Shown here: positions 8,926-16,892 of the stretch, in pieces
Position numbering within the stretch: the stretch's first letter is position 1
Layout of the letters: every line of letters begins with the position of its first letter
From: an uncultured Oscillospiraceae bacterium
Lineage (GTDB): Bacteria > Bacillota > Clostridia > Oscillospirales > Oscillospiraceae
Direction of reading: 5' to 3'
Assembly: GCA_947624385.1 (NCBI GenBank)
Contig: CANQJZ010000018.1
Coordinates: 1-42,097 of the forward strand
Length of the DNA stretch: 42,097 nt
Position numbers and translations under genes: made by a program
Notes under the pieces: model-generated
Database searches by the model: none
Told to the model about the DNA's origin: nothing
The model's input: only the letters and a program-made list of their open reading frames with translations

Positions 8926-9679
8926 TGGCGCGCAGCCTCCTTTCCAGGATGCTCTGTAAGTAGCTGAAGCCCATCACCATGATGAGGTACATGACGGCGG
9001 TGATGATGTAGGGGAACATGGCCTCGTAGGTCCGGGCCACGATGGCCTGGGCAAAGTACACGACCTCCTTGCCGCCGATGACGCTGATGAGGGACGTGTC
9101 CTTCAAAAGCACGATGAACTCGTTGCCCAGGGAGGGCAGTATGGTCTTGAACGCCTGGGGGATGACGATGTGCCACATGGTCTGGATGTAGCTCAGGCCC
9201 AGGCTCCGGCCCGCCTCCGCCTGACCGGGGTCCAGGCTCATGAGGCCGCCGCGGATGATCTCGGACACGTAGGCCCCGGAGTTGATGCCCAATGTCAGCG
9301 CGCCTACCAGCGTGAAGTTCCGGCTGGAGGAAAAGACAACGAAGCCCATGATCAGCAGCTGCACCATCATGGGGGTGCCCCGGATGACGGTCACGTAGAT
9401 TTTAAAGATAAAGTCCACGACGGCCAGCAGGGGGTTGTGGGTGCCGGGGCGGCGCTGGGCGTAAGCCGTGCGGACGACGGCCACGATCACGCCCAGCGCC
9501 ACGCCGATGGCCAGGGCCGCGGCCGTGACCTCGATGGTGGCCAAAAGGCCCTCAAAATACTGTGTCCAGCGGCCGTTCATAAACCAGGCGCGGTAAAACT
9601 TCACAAAGAAGCTCTGCCACCCGCTCAGTTCCGCCGCCGGTATGGCCGATATGCTCTCATACAGCCCGGACAGATCCAT
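8912..9679 (-). CDS. Polar amino-acid ABC transporter permease (HisM/GlnP-like)
   Basis: A 255-residue membrane permease of the His/Glu/Gln/Arg family. An N-terminal amphipathic stretch is followed by five or so helices. The EAA loop reads [28 protein letters not shown], shown by its EAGRSLGLS core and the IPQA turn that docks on the ATPase. ATG 9679 is preferred over ATG 9685 because GAGGTGA is too close to the latter. A hairpin at 9707-9734 separates it from the binding-protein gene. Confidence 0.93.
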   Translation of the reverse strand: MDLSGLYESISAIPAAELSGWQSFFVKFYRAWFMNGRWTQYFEGLLATIEVTAAALAIGVALGVIVAVVRTAYAQRRPGTHNPLLAVVDFIFKIYVTVIRGTPMMVQLLIMGFVVFSSSRNFTLVGALTLGINSGAYVSEIIRGGLMSLDPGQAEAGRSLGLSYIQTMWHIVIPQAFKTILPSLGNEFIVLLKDTSLISVIGGKEVVYFAQAIVARTYEAMFPYIITAVMYLIMVMGFSYLQSILERRLRASDRR

Positions 9680-9706
9680 ATGCATTCACCTCATTTTCAT
9701 ACAGGG

Positions 9707-9734
9707 AAAAAGGGCGGCCATTGGCCGCCCTTTT
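9707..9734 (-). terminator. Intercistronic hairpin between amino-acid binding protein and permease
   Basis: A palindrome (GGGCGGCCA / TGGCCGCCC) flanked by A-run and T-run, just after the binding-protein stop codon. It probably acts as a partial terminator, as in the neighbouring liv operon. Confidence 0.75.
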
Positions 9735-9747
9735 CATTGCGCCAGGC

Positions 9748-10596
9748 TTACTCGGCCTCGTCGGCGCTGACATAGTGGGAGACGATCTCATCCACAAGGC
9801 CATTGTCGATCATGGTCTCCAGGACGGTGTTCAGCGCGTTCAGCAGATCGGTGTTGTCCTGATCCACGGCCAGGCAGTAATCCTCGTTGGTGAACTCGGT
9901 GTCCAGGATCTTCAGGCCGGGATTGGCGGCCACATATTCCTTGGCGGGGCCGTTGTCGATGACGACCGCGTCGATCTGGCCGTTCAGCAGGGCCTGCACG
10001 GCGGTGGCGCCGTTGTCGTAGGCGGTGACGTGATCTTCGCCGTAGCCGCCGTCCTCAGGGGTGGCGGAGCAGTAGATGTAACCGGTGGTGCCGCGCTGGG
10101 TGCCGATCATCTCGGCGCTGGCCAGGTCGTCAACGGTCTCGATGGGAGAGCCCTCGGGAACGATGACCACCTGCACGCCGTTGGCGTAGGGGGTGGAGAA
10201 GTCCATGACCTCGTCACGCTCTTCGTTGTAGGTCAGGCCGGCCAGCATCATGTCGGACTTGTTCTCCTGCACCGCGATCAGCGCGGAGTCAAACTCCATG
10301 TCGTCGATCTGAAGCTCCAGACCCACGGCCTGGGCCAGGTACCAGGCGATCTCCACGTCGATGCCCTCAAAGCCGGTGCCGGCAAAGCCCTCGCCGTCGG
10401 CGACCATCTCATAGGGAGGGAAGGCGGCGTTGGTGCTCATGATGAGCTTGCCCTCTTCAATGGTGGTGAACTCGCCCAGGTCCAGACCGGTCAGGTAGTC
10501 GGGCAGCTCCGGGGTCTCGGCTTCCTCGGCAAAGGCCATAGAGCCCAGAGACAGGACCATGGTCAGCGCCAGCAGCATCGCGATCAGCTTTTTCAT
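9748..10596 (-). CDS. Polar amino-acid ABC transporter substrate-binding protein
   Basis: A 282-residue exported solute-binding protein (SBP family 3). ATG 10596 is chosen because AAAGGA lies at proper spacing and it begins directly with a signal peptide (MKKLIAMLLALTMVLSLGS, cleavage near AFA-EE). The mature protein has STNAAFPPYEM, GFEGIDVEIAWYLAQ and the Arg-containing strand GTQRGTTG that normally contacts the ligand carboxylate. No lipobox is present. It captures a polar or basic amino acid for the downstream permease and ATPase. ArgR-like half sites at its promoter hint at arginine or a related ligand, but this is inference. Confidence 0.92.
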   Translation of the reverse strand: MKKLIAMLLALTMVLSLGSMAFAEEAETPELPDYLTGLDLGEFTTIEEGKLIMSTNAAFPPYEMVADGEGFAGTGFEGIDVEIAWYLAQAVGLELQIDDMEFDSALIAVQENKSDMMLAGLTYNEERDEVMDFSTPYANGVQVVIVPEGSPIETVDDLASAEMIGTQRGTTGYIYCSATPEDGGYGEDHVTAYDNGATAVQALLNGQIDAVVIDNGPAKEYVAANPGLKILDTEFTNEDYCLAVDQDNTDLLNALNTVLETMIDNGLVDEIVSHYVSADEAE

Positions 10597-10662
10597 TTTG
10601 TTATCCATCCTTTCAATATTTCCGATCAGGTGTTTTGTTGCCGTATTTCGGTTGATGGGTGA

Positions 10663-10725
10663 ATTATAAATGGCTTTAAATGAATAAACAATAGATTATT
10701 CACTAAAAAATGAATAATAATGAAT
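10663..10725 (-). promoter_or_regulatory. Promoter with ArgR-like inverted repeats
   Basis: On the minus strand TTGTTT (10691-10686), a 17-bp spacer and TATAAT (10668-10663). A TGAATAA / TTATTCA inverted repeat (10681-10702) covers the -35, and a second TGAATAATAATGAAT element lies at 10711-10725. TGAAT/ATTCA half sites resemble ARG boxes bound by ArgR/AhrC, although the spacing is wider than the textbook box. Confidence 0.5.
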
Positions 10726-10742
10726 CTTCTTGCAAGTTATAC

Positions 10743-10773
10743 AAAAAGAAGCCCCTCTCCACGGGGAGAGGGG
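10743..10773 (-). terminator. Terminator of the glycosyltransferase gene
   Basis: CCCCTCTCC and GGAGAGGGG form a 9-bp stem with a CTTCTTTTT tail on the minus strand, directly after the gene that ends at 10782. Confidence 0.85.
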
Positions 10774-10781
10774 ATAAATAT

Positions 10782-11534
10782 TCACGAAAAAAGCCGCTCG
10801 GCAATGTGGCTGTCCGGGGGTCTGGGGGTGTCCTCTGGCTTGCAGCGGCCGCAGGTGAGGCCCCTCGCGGCCAGTTTCAGCATTTTTTTCAGGGTGTATT
10901 TGCTCTCTCCTGCCACCCTTGGGGCGCGGACATATTCCACCGTGGCGATGTCCAGCCCCAGCCGTGTCGTGAGGCCCCGTAAAAATGGATCGTCCTCGTG
11001 GTAAAGGGCCAGTTTATCCAGGGCGGTGCGGTCCATGAGCCGGTAGTCCGCGTGGTTATAAATCAGCTTTGCGCCGAAAAGGTTCATGAGGGCGTAGTAG
11101 CTCTGGGCGGTGAAGCGCTTCAAAAACGTGTCCGACTCCCGGCTGGAGCGCACGCCGCAGACGATGTGATAACCTTGGCCGTGCTTGCGCAGCATGTCCT
11201 CCATGGCGCGTATGTCGTCCTGCAGGTCCGCGTCGATGCAGATGGACACGTCCGCCCGCTCGCGGGCCTCCATGAGGCCGGCCATCACCGCGTTCTGGTG
11301 GCCACGGTTGGGGCTGAGGCGCAGACCGGCGAAGGCGGCGTCGGCCTCGTGCAGCGATCTTATGATGTCCCAGGTGCCGTCGGCGGAGCCGTCGTCCACC
11401 AGCAGGATACGGCTGTCCGGTCCGGCCAGGCCGGCGGCGGCCAGGTCCGCAAGCTCCTGCCGGAACACCGGCGCGGTCCGGGGCAGACATTCTTCCTCGT
11501 TGTAGCAGGGCACGACGATGTACAGAGTTTCCAT
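10782..11534 (-). CDS. GT2 family glycosyltransferase (DPM1/GtrB-like), lacking C-terminal membrane helices
   Basis: A 250-residue GT-A-fold glycosyltransferase. ATG 11534 has AGGAGGTG upstream. The start VVPCYNEEECL, the ILLVDDGSADGTW nucleotide motif and the DADLQDD metal site are typical of enzymes that move a hexose from a nucleotide sugar to polyprenyl phosphate. Relatives usually continue after the SKYTLKKML motif into two membrane helices. Here the protein ends about 30 residues later in a polar tail that runs into the terminator. It may be a shortened soluble form or the product of a deletion. It is a single gene with its own promoter. Confidence 0.85.
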   Translation of the reverse strand: METLYIVVPCYNEEECLPRTAPVFRQELADLAAAGLAGPDSRILLVDDGSADGTWDIIRSLHEADAAFAGLRLSPNRGHQNAVMAGLMEARERADVSICIDADLQDDIRAMEDMLRKHGQGYHIVCGVRSSRESDTFLKRFTAQSYYALMNLFGAKLIYNHADYRLMDRTALDKLALYHEDDPFLRGLTTRLGLDIATVEYVRAPRVAGESKYTLKKMLKLAARGLTCGRCKPEDTPRPPDSHIAERLFS

Positions 11535-11553
11535 AGAGTTCACCTCCTGGAGC

Positions 11554-11582
11554 ATTATAGACAAACTATACCAAATTTTCAA
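11554..11582 (-). promoter_or_regulatory. Promoter of the glycosyltransferase gene
   Basis: On the minus strand TTGAAA (11582-11577), a 17-bp spacer and TATAAT (11559-11554), about 20 bp before the start codon. It is divergent from the trmL promoter. Confidence 0.85.
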
Positions 11583-11610
11583 CGTATATTAAGAAATGTT
11601 AAAGTTGCCC

Positions 11611-11638
11611 TTGCAAAAAAACCTTGATAGTATATAAT
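11611..11638 (+). promoter_or_regulatory. Promoter of trmL and the glycolytic operon
   Basis: TTGCAA (11611-11616), a 16-bp spacer and TATAAT (11633-11638). GGAGGA follows in the leader. A two-codon mini-ORF (ATG GTA TGA at 11673-11681) overlaps the trmL start at 11678. Confidence 0.8.
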
Positions 11639-11677
11639 ATCATCGCAAAGTGGAGGAATAGGCGGTTTTAATATGGT

Positions 11678-12172
11678 ATGAACAGCATCGTCCTGTATGC
11701 CCCGGAGATACCCCAGAACACGGGGGCCATCGCCCGCACCTGCGCCGCCACCGGCGCAAGCCTGCATTTGATAAAGCCCCTGGGGTTCGATATCTCCGAC
11801 GCCGCCGTGAAGCGGGCGGGGCTGGACTACTGGCATCTGGTGGACGTGCGTGTGTACGAGAACATGGAGGAATACCTGGCGCGAAACGGGGACGAGAACC
11901 TGTGGCTTTTATCCACCAAGGCCCCACGAAGCTACGCCCAGGCGGACTTCAGTCCAGACGCGGCGCTGCTGTTCGGCCGGGAGACATCGGGGCTGCCCGA
12001 GGCGCTCATGGAGCGGTACCGGGACCGGTGTCTGCGCATCCCCATGAAGCCGCGGGCAAGAAGCCTGAACCTGGCCAGCTCCGCGTCCATTATCCTGTAC
12101 GAGGCCCTGCGCCAGCAGGGGTTCCCCGGCCTTTTGCAGAGCGGCATCATGGCCGTGGGGGAGGAATTATAA
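11678..12172 (+). CDS. trmL: tRNA (cytidine/uridine(34)-2'-O)-methyltransferase TrmL
   Basis: A 164-residue SPOUT-fold methyltransferase, the usual length for TrmL. It begins with the family signature NSIVLYAPEIPQNTGAIART and has the knot motifs LLFGRETSGLP and IPMKPRARSLNLASSASI that bind S-adenosylmethionine. It methylates the ribose at wobble position 34 of some tRNA-Leu species. It is followed after 34 bp by pgk, so it probably leads the glycolytic operon transcript. Confidence 0.95.
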   Translation: MNSIVLYAPEIPQNTGAIARTCAATGASLHLIKPLGFDISDAAVKRAGLDYWHLVDVRVYENMEEYLARNGDENLWLLSTKAPRSYAQADFSPDAALLFGRETSGLPEALMERYRDRCLRIPMKPRARSLNLASSASIILYEALRQQGFPGLLQSGIMAVGEEL

Positions 12173-12206
12173 TGTGTTTAAAACCATATGATGGAGGAAA
12201 TACGTT

Positions 12207-13475
12207 ATGAACTACAACAAGAAAACTGTCACCGACGTGGACGTGAAGGGCAAGAAGGTCCTTCTGCGCTGCGACTTCAACGTCCCCCGGGACAAGAAGA
12301 CAAACGCCATCACGGACGACAAGCGTATCCGCGCCGCCCTGCCCACCATCCAGTATCTGCTGGATAACGGCGCGGCGGTCATCGCCTGCTCCCACCTGGG
12401 CAAGCCGGAGGCCGACTTCAACAAGTGGGTCAAGAAGCAGACCGAGAAGGGCAAGGACCCGGCGGAGCTGACCGAGGAAAAGTGGAAGAAGAGCCTGGAC
12501 GAGCTGCGCATGGACGTGGTCGCCCAGCGTCTGGGCGAGCTGCTGGGCAAGAGCGTCATCCTGGCGGACGACGTGGTGGGCCCCGACGCCAAGGCCAAGG
12601 CCGCCGCGCTCCAGCCCGGCCAGATCATGCTCCTGCAGAACACCCGCTTTGAAAAGGGCGAGACCAAGAACGACCCGACCCTGGCCAAGGAGCTGGCCAG
12701 CATGGCGGAACTGTTCGTGTCCGACGCGTTCGGCACCGTACACCGCGCCCACGCCACCACCGCCGGCGTGGCGGAGTATCTGCCCGCCGTCAGCGGTTTC
12801 CTGATCGGCAAGGAGCTGTCCATCATGGGCAAGGCCCTGGACGATCCCGCGAGGCCCTTCGTGGCGATCTTGGGCGGCGCCAAGGTCTCCGACAAGATCG
12901 GCGTCATCGAGAACCTGCTCAACAAGGCCGACAAGATCATCATCGGCGGCGGCATGGCCTACACCTTCATCAAGGCCCAGGGCCACGAGGTGGGCGACAG
13001 CCTGCTGGAGGAGGACAAGGTGGACTTCGCCAGGCAGATGCTGGACACCGCCAAGGCCAAGGGCGTGGAGCTGCTGCTGCCCGTGGATACGGTCGTGGCT
13101 AAGGAATTTGCCGCGGACGCCGAGAGCAGGACCGTCCCGTCCAGCGAGATACCCGCCGGGTGGCAGGGCCTGGACATCGGCGAGAAGACACGGGAGTTGT
13201 TCGCCAGCGCCGTCAATGGCGCGGGCACCGTGGTCTGGAACGGCCCCATGGGCGTGTTCGAGTTCGATAAGTTCGCCGAGGGTACCCGTGCGGTGGCCCG
13301 GGCCGTGGCCAACTCCGGCGCGGTCAGCATCATCGGCGGCGGCGACAGCGCGGCGGCCGTGGAGCAGCTGGGCTTCGCCGACAAGATCACCCATATCTCC
13401 ACCGGCGGCGGCGCGTCCCTGGAGTTCCTGGAAGGCAAGGCCCTGCCCGGCGTGGTGGCCCTGCAGGACGCGTAA
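12207..13475 (+). CDS. pgk: Phosphoglycerate kinase
   Basis: A 422-residue cytoplasmic glycolytic enzyme that transfers phosphate from 1,3-bisphosphoglycerate to ADP. Visible family motifs are [11 protein letters not shown] near the N-terminus, [31 protein letters not shown] and the C-terminal [13 protein letters not shown]. It is slightly longer than the usual ~395 residues because of a lysine-rich insertion around residues 75-105, as seen in some Clostridia. ATG 12207 has ATGGAGG upstream. tpiA follows after 18 bp. Confidence 0.97.
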   Translation: MNYNKKTVTDVDVKGKKVLLRCDFNVPRDKKTNAITDDKRIRAALPTIQYLLDNGAAVIACSHLGKPEADFNKWVKKQTEKGKDPAELTEEKWKKSLDELRMDVVAQRLGELLGKSVILADDVVGPDAKAKAAALQPGQIMLLQNTRFEKGETKNDPTLAKELASMAELFVSDAFGTVHRAHATTAGVAEYLPAVSGFLIGKELSIMGKALDDPARPFVAILGGAKVSDKIGVIENLLNKADKIIIGGGMAYTFIKAQGHEVGDSLLEEDKVDFARQMLDTAKAKGVELLLPVDTVVAKEFAADAESRTVPSSEIPAGWQGLDIGEKTRELFASAVNGAGTVVWNGPMGVFEFDKFAEGTRAVARAVANSGAVSIIGGGDSAAAVEQLGFADKITHISTGGGASLEFLEGKALPGVVALQDA

Positions 13476-13493
13476 GAAGGGGAGGATACAAGC

Positions 13494-14264
13494 ATGGAGA
13501 AGAAGTATCGTAACGCCCTGATCGCGGGCAACTGGAAGATGAACAAGCTGGCCAGCGAGGTCCCCGGCTTCTGGGCGGAGCTGGGCCCCAGGGCCGCTCT
13601 GGCCGACGGCGTGCAGAGCGCGCTGTGCGTGCCGTTCCCCCTGATCCCCGCCATGAAGGCGGCCCTGGCCGGCAGCCAGGTGAAGGTGGGCGCGCAGGAC
13701 GTGTCCGCCCATGACAAGGGCGCGTACACCGGCGAGGTGTCCGCCGCGCAGCTTAAAGATCTGGGCGTGGACTACTGCATCATCGGCCACAGCGAGCGCC
13801 GGGCTTACCACGCCGAGAGCGACGAGCTGGTCAACGCCAAGCTCAAGGTCCTGCTGGGCGCGGGCATAACCCCCATCATGTGCTGCGGCGAGAGCCTGGA
13901 GCAGCGGGACGCGGGCGTGACCCTCTCCTTCGTGGAGAGCCAGATCAAGGGCGGCCTGGCGGACGTGTCCGCCGAGGACATGAAGAAGGTCGTCATCGCC
14001 TATGAGCCCATCTGGGCCATCGGCACCGGCCGGACCGCCACGGCGGACCAGGCCGAGGAGGTCTGCGGCCATATCCGCAAGGTCCTGGCCGGCCTGTACG
14101 GCGAGGAGCTGGCCAAGGGCGTGCAGATCCTGTACGGCGGCAGCATGAACGGCAAGAACGCCGCGGAGCTGCTGGCAAAGCCCGACATCGACGGCGGCCT
14201 CATCGGCGGGGCCAGCCTGAAGGTCGAGTTCGCGGACATCATCGGTGCGGCCAATGAAGGATAA
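13494..14264 (+). CDS. tpiA: Triose-phosphate isomerase
   Basis: A 256-residue TIM barrel that interconverts dihydroxyacetone phosphate and glyceraldehyde 3-phosphate. It shows the substrate Lys in AGNWKMNK, catalytic His in IIGHSERR, catalytic Glu in AYEPIWAIGTG, and the phosphate-binding YGGSMNGKNAAEL. ATG 13494 has GGGGAGG upstream. Its last 11 bases overlap gpmI. Confidence 0.97.
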   Translation: MEKKYRNALIAGNWKMNKLASEVPGFWAELGPRAALADGVQSALCVPFPLIPAMKAALAGSQVKVGAQDVSAHDKGAYTGEVSAAQLKDLGVDYCIIGHSERRAYHAESDELVNAKLKVLLGAGITPIMCCGESLEQRDAGVTLSFVESQIKGGLADVSAEDMKKVVIAYEPIWAIGTGRTATADQAEEVCGHIRKVLAGLYGEELAKGVQILYGGSMNGKNAAELLAKPDIDGGLIGGASLKVEFADIIGAANEG

Positions 14265-15780
14265 GAAACCCACCGTGTTGCTCATCATGGACGGGTTCGG
14301 CCTGGCCGAGCCCGGTCCGTGGAACGCCGTGTCCGTGGCGAACACCCCCGTGCTGGACGGGCTTTTCGCCAATTATCCCAACACCCAATTACAGGCCAGC
14401 GGCGAGGACGTGGGCCTGCCCGCCGGGCAGATTGGCAACTCCGAGGTGGGCCACACCAACATCGGCGCGGGCCGGGTGGTGTTCCAGCCCCTGCCCCGGA
14501 TAAGCCGGGCCGTGGACGACGGCAGCTTCTTTGAAAATCCCGCCTACGGCCACGCCATGGACCAGGCCGCGAAAACCGGCCATCCGGTCCACGTGATGGG
14601 CCTTTTGTCCGACGGCGGCGTACACAGCCATATCAAGCATATCTTCGCGCTGGTGGATATGGCGAAAAAGCGGGGCGTGAAGCAGTGCTACGTCCACTGC
14701 TTCCTGGACGGCCGGGACGTGCCGCCGTCCTCCGGGCAGGGGTATGTTAAAGCCTTGGCCGACCACTGCAAGGAGATCGGCTACGGCGCTATCGCCACGG
14801 TCCAGGGCCGTTTCTGGGGCATGGATAGGGACAAGCGCTGGGAGCGCGTGGAGAAGGGCTATCGGGCCATCGTCTGCGGCGAGGGCGTGCAGGAGCCCGA
14901 CCCGGTGAAGGCCGTGGGGGACAGCTACGCGAACGGCGTTACGGACGAGTTCGTGGAGCCCATCGTCTGCGATAAGGACGGCATGATCGGCGCCGGCGAC
15001 AGCGTGATCTTTGCCAACTTCCGGCCCGACAGGGCCCGGGAGATGACCTGGGCGCTGATGAAGCCCGACTTCGACGGGTTTAAGCTGCCCAAGGGGCATT
15101 TTGAACTGAACTACGTCTGCACCGCCCAGTACGACGAGGCCATGACAGAGCTGCCCATCGCGTTCCCGCCGGTGGTCCTGGAGGATACGTTCGGCGAGAT
15201 CGTGAGCCGCGCCGACATGACCCAGCTTCGTATCGCGGAGACGGAGAAGTACGCCCACGTGACGTTCTTCTTCAACGGGGGCGTGGAGCGGACCTGCCCC
15301 GGCGAGGACCGGGTGCTGGTCCCGTCGCCCAAGCAGTTCCCCACCTATGACCTGATCCCCCAGATGAGCGCGGAGGAGGTCACCGCCAAGGCCGTGGAGC
15401 GTATCGAGTCCGGGGCCTACGACACGGTGATCATGAACCTGGCCAACTGCGATATGGTGGGCCACACCGGCGTCATGGAGGCGGCGGTGAAGGCCGTGGA
15501 GACCGTGGATACATGCGTGGGCAGGGTGTGGGACGCCGTGCAGAAGATGGGCGGCGTGCTGCTGGTCACCGCCGACCACGGCAACGCGGACAAGATGCGG
15601 GCCGAGGACGGCACGCCCCACACGGCCCATACGACCAATCCCGTGCCCTTCATCGTCTGCGGCGCGGGCGACGTGAAGCTCAAGGAAGGCCGCCTGGCGG
15701 ATATCGCGCCCACCATGCTGCATATTATGGGCCTGGAAAAACCCGCCGAGATGACCGGCGAGTGCCTCATCTGCGGCTGA
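14254..15780 (+). CDS. gpmI: 2,3-bisphosphoglycerate-independent phosphoglycerate mutase
   Basis: A 508-residue, Mn-dependent alkaline-phosphatase-fold enzyme that interconverts 3- and 2-phosphoglycerate. Metal and catalytic sites are visible: IMDGFG, the phosphoserine region GNSEVGHTNIGAGR, DGRDVPPSSG, FRPDRAREM and ADHGNADKM. ATG 14254 lies inside the tpiA end and is preferred over GTG 14245. It closes the pgk-tpiA-gpmI operon before the terminator at 15826. An enolase gene is not in this window. Confidence 0.97.
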   Translation: MKDKKPTVLLIMDGFGLAEPGPWNAVSVANTPVLDGLFANYPNTQLQASGEDVGLPAGQIGNSEVGHTNIGAGRVVFQPLPRISRAVDDGSFFENPAYGHAMDQAAKTGHPVHVMGLLSDGGVHSHIKHIFALVDMAKKRGVKQCYVHCFLDGRDVPPSSGQGYVKALADHCKEIGYGAIATVQGRFWGMDRDKRWERVEKGYRAIVCGEGVQEPDPVKAVGDSYANGVTDEFVEPIVCDKDGMIGAGDSVIFANFRPDRAREMTWALMKPDFDGFKLPKGHFELNYVCTAQYDEAMTELPIAFPPVVLEDTFGEIVSRADMTQLRIAETEKYAHVTFFFNGGVERTCPGEDRVLVPSPKQFPTYDLIPQMSAEEVTAKAVERIESGAYDTVIMNLANCDMVGHTGVMEAAVKAVETVDTCVGRVWDAVQKMGGVLLVTADHGNADKMRAEDGTPHTAHTTNPVPFIVCGAGDVKLKEGRLADIAPTMLHIMGLEKPAEMTGECLICG

Positions 15781-15825
15781 GCGGGCAAAAAAGGCAGATA
15801 TACGCAAAAGTTCCTGACCCTGTAT

Positions 15826-15876
15826 AAATTGGTGTTTCCGGGGCAACAATAGCCTTCGGAAACACCAATTTCTTTT
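15826..15876 (+). terminator. Terminator of the glycolytic operon
   Basis: A 15-bp perfect stem (AAATTGGTGTTTCCG at 15826-15840 with its complement at 15857-15871) followed by CTTTT. It ends 16 bp before the next start codon. Confidence 0.8.
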
Positions 15877-15891
15877 GGAGGGTCAAAACAA

Positions 15892-16710
15892 ATGGAAAAC
15901 AAACAAGGGTCCGGCGCGAGAGCCGGGTCCCTGGGGGGTAAGGGCTTCTACATAGTCCTCCTCCTGTGTGCGGCGGTGATCGGCATATCCGCGTGGATCA
16001 TGCTCACCAAAGCGGGGACTAATGTAGAAAACGAGACAGCGGAAGACGTTGTGGATGTGTCCGGGGCCTATGTGACCATGCTCCCGGCCGGGAATATGCC
16101 GGAGCCGGAGCAGGACGTGGACGTGATGGCCGAGGGCGAACAGCCCATGACGGAGGACGAGTCCATGGATATGGGCGAGACCGGTGACGCCGATGACGCC
16201 GAGGCCGAGACGACGGCCGGGACAGAGCCGGACCCGGCGGTAGAGACTGCGGCGGAACCCGAGACGCAGCAGACCGCCGCGGACGGCACGGCGCGCTATG
16301 TCTGGCCCGTGCAGGGCGACGTGGCGCGGCCCTATTCCATCCAGCGGCTTCTCTATGACAGCACCATGGCCGACTGGCGTACCCACGACGGGGTGGACCT
16401 GGCCTGCGAGCAGGGCACGCCGGTGGCGGCCGTGGCCGGCGGGCTGGTGGTAGGCGTGTACAACGACGACCTGCTGGGCACGGTGGTGGAGATCGACCAC
16501 GAAAACGGCATGCACAGCGTGTACGCCAATCTGGCCGCACAGCCGCCTGTGTCGCCCGGCGAGTATGTCACCATGGGCCAGACCGTGGGCTCCGTGGGGG
16601 CCACGGCCCTGGGCGAGGTCAACCAGGTCAGCCACCTGCACTTCGCCATGACCGAGGACGGCATCTCCGCCGACCCCACGGCCTATCTGCCCTCCGACTG
16701 GACGGAGTAA
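15892..16710 (+). CDS. Membrane-anchored M23 peptidase-like protein, SpoIIQ-like
   Basis: A 272-residue protein with one N-terminal membrane helix (residues 19-40), a long acidic linker (45-135) and a C-terminal LytM/M23 domain. The domain has HDGVDLACEQGTPVAA and SHLHFAM, so the zinc-ligand positions appear kept, unlike the degenerate B. subtilis SpoIIQ. The layout (one helix, acidic linker, M23) fits SpoIIQ, which forms the engulfment channel with SpoIIIAH in the forespore. A vegetative peptidoglycan hydrolase is the alternative. It is monocistronic between two terminators. Confidence 0.75.
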   Translation: MENKQGSGARAGSLGGKGFYIVLLLCAAVIGISAWIMLTKAGTNVENETAEDVVDVSGAYVTMLPAGNMPEPEQDVDVMAEGEQPMTEDESMDMGETGDADDAEAETTAGTEPDPAVETAAEPETQQTAADGTARYVWPVQGDVARPYSIQRLLYDSTMADWRTHDGVDLACEQGTPVAAVAGGLVVGVYNDDLLGTVVEIDHENGMHSVYANLAAQPPVSPGEYVTMGQTVGSVGATALGEVNQVSHLHFAMTEDGISADPTAYLPSDWTE

Positions 16711-16729
16711 AACGGGATAACAATTCAAT

Positions 16730-16766
16730 AAACCGCCCTGACGCGACCCGGCGTCGGGGCGGTTTT
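16730..16766 (+). terminator. Terminator after the M23 gene
   Basis: AAACCGCCC-TGACGC pairs with GCGTC-GGGGCGGTTT and ends in TTTTG. Confidence 0.85.
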
Positions 16767-16892
16767 GCGCATGCAATACATATTAATGTTTAACATTTTG
16801 TGATATGTATTTACTTTTTGTTTCCGGTGTGCTAAAGTGGACTTGGAAAGGACCAGTGTTTGCCCATACGTTTTTTGATCGGAGGGATCGAC

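Noticed and set aside
12147-14372. 741-residue minus-strand ORF opposite pgk and tpiA
   Set aside because: A high-GC shadow of well-identified glycolytic genes; no family resemblance.
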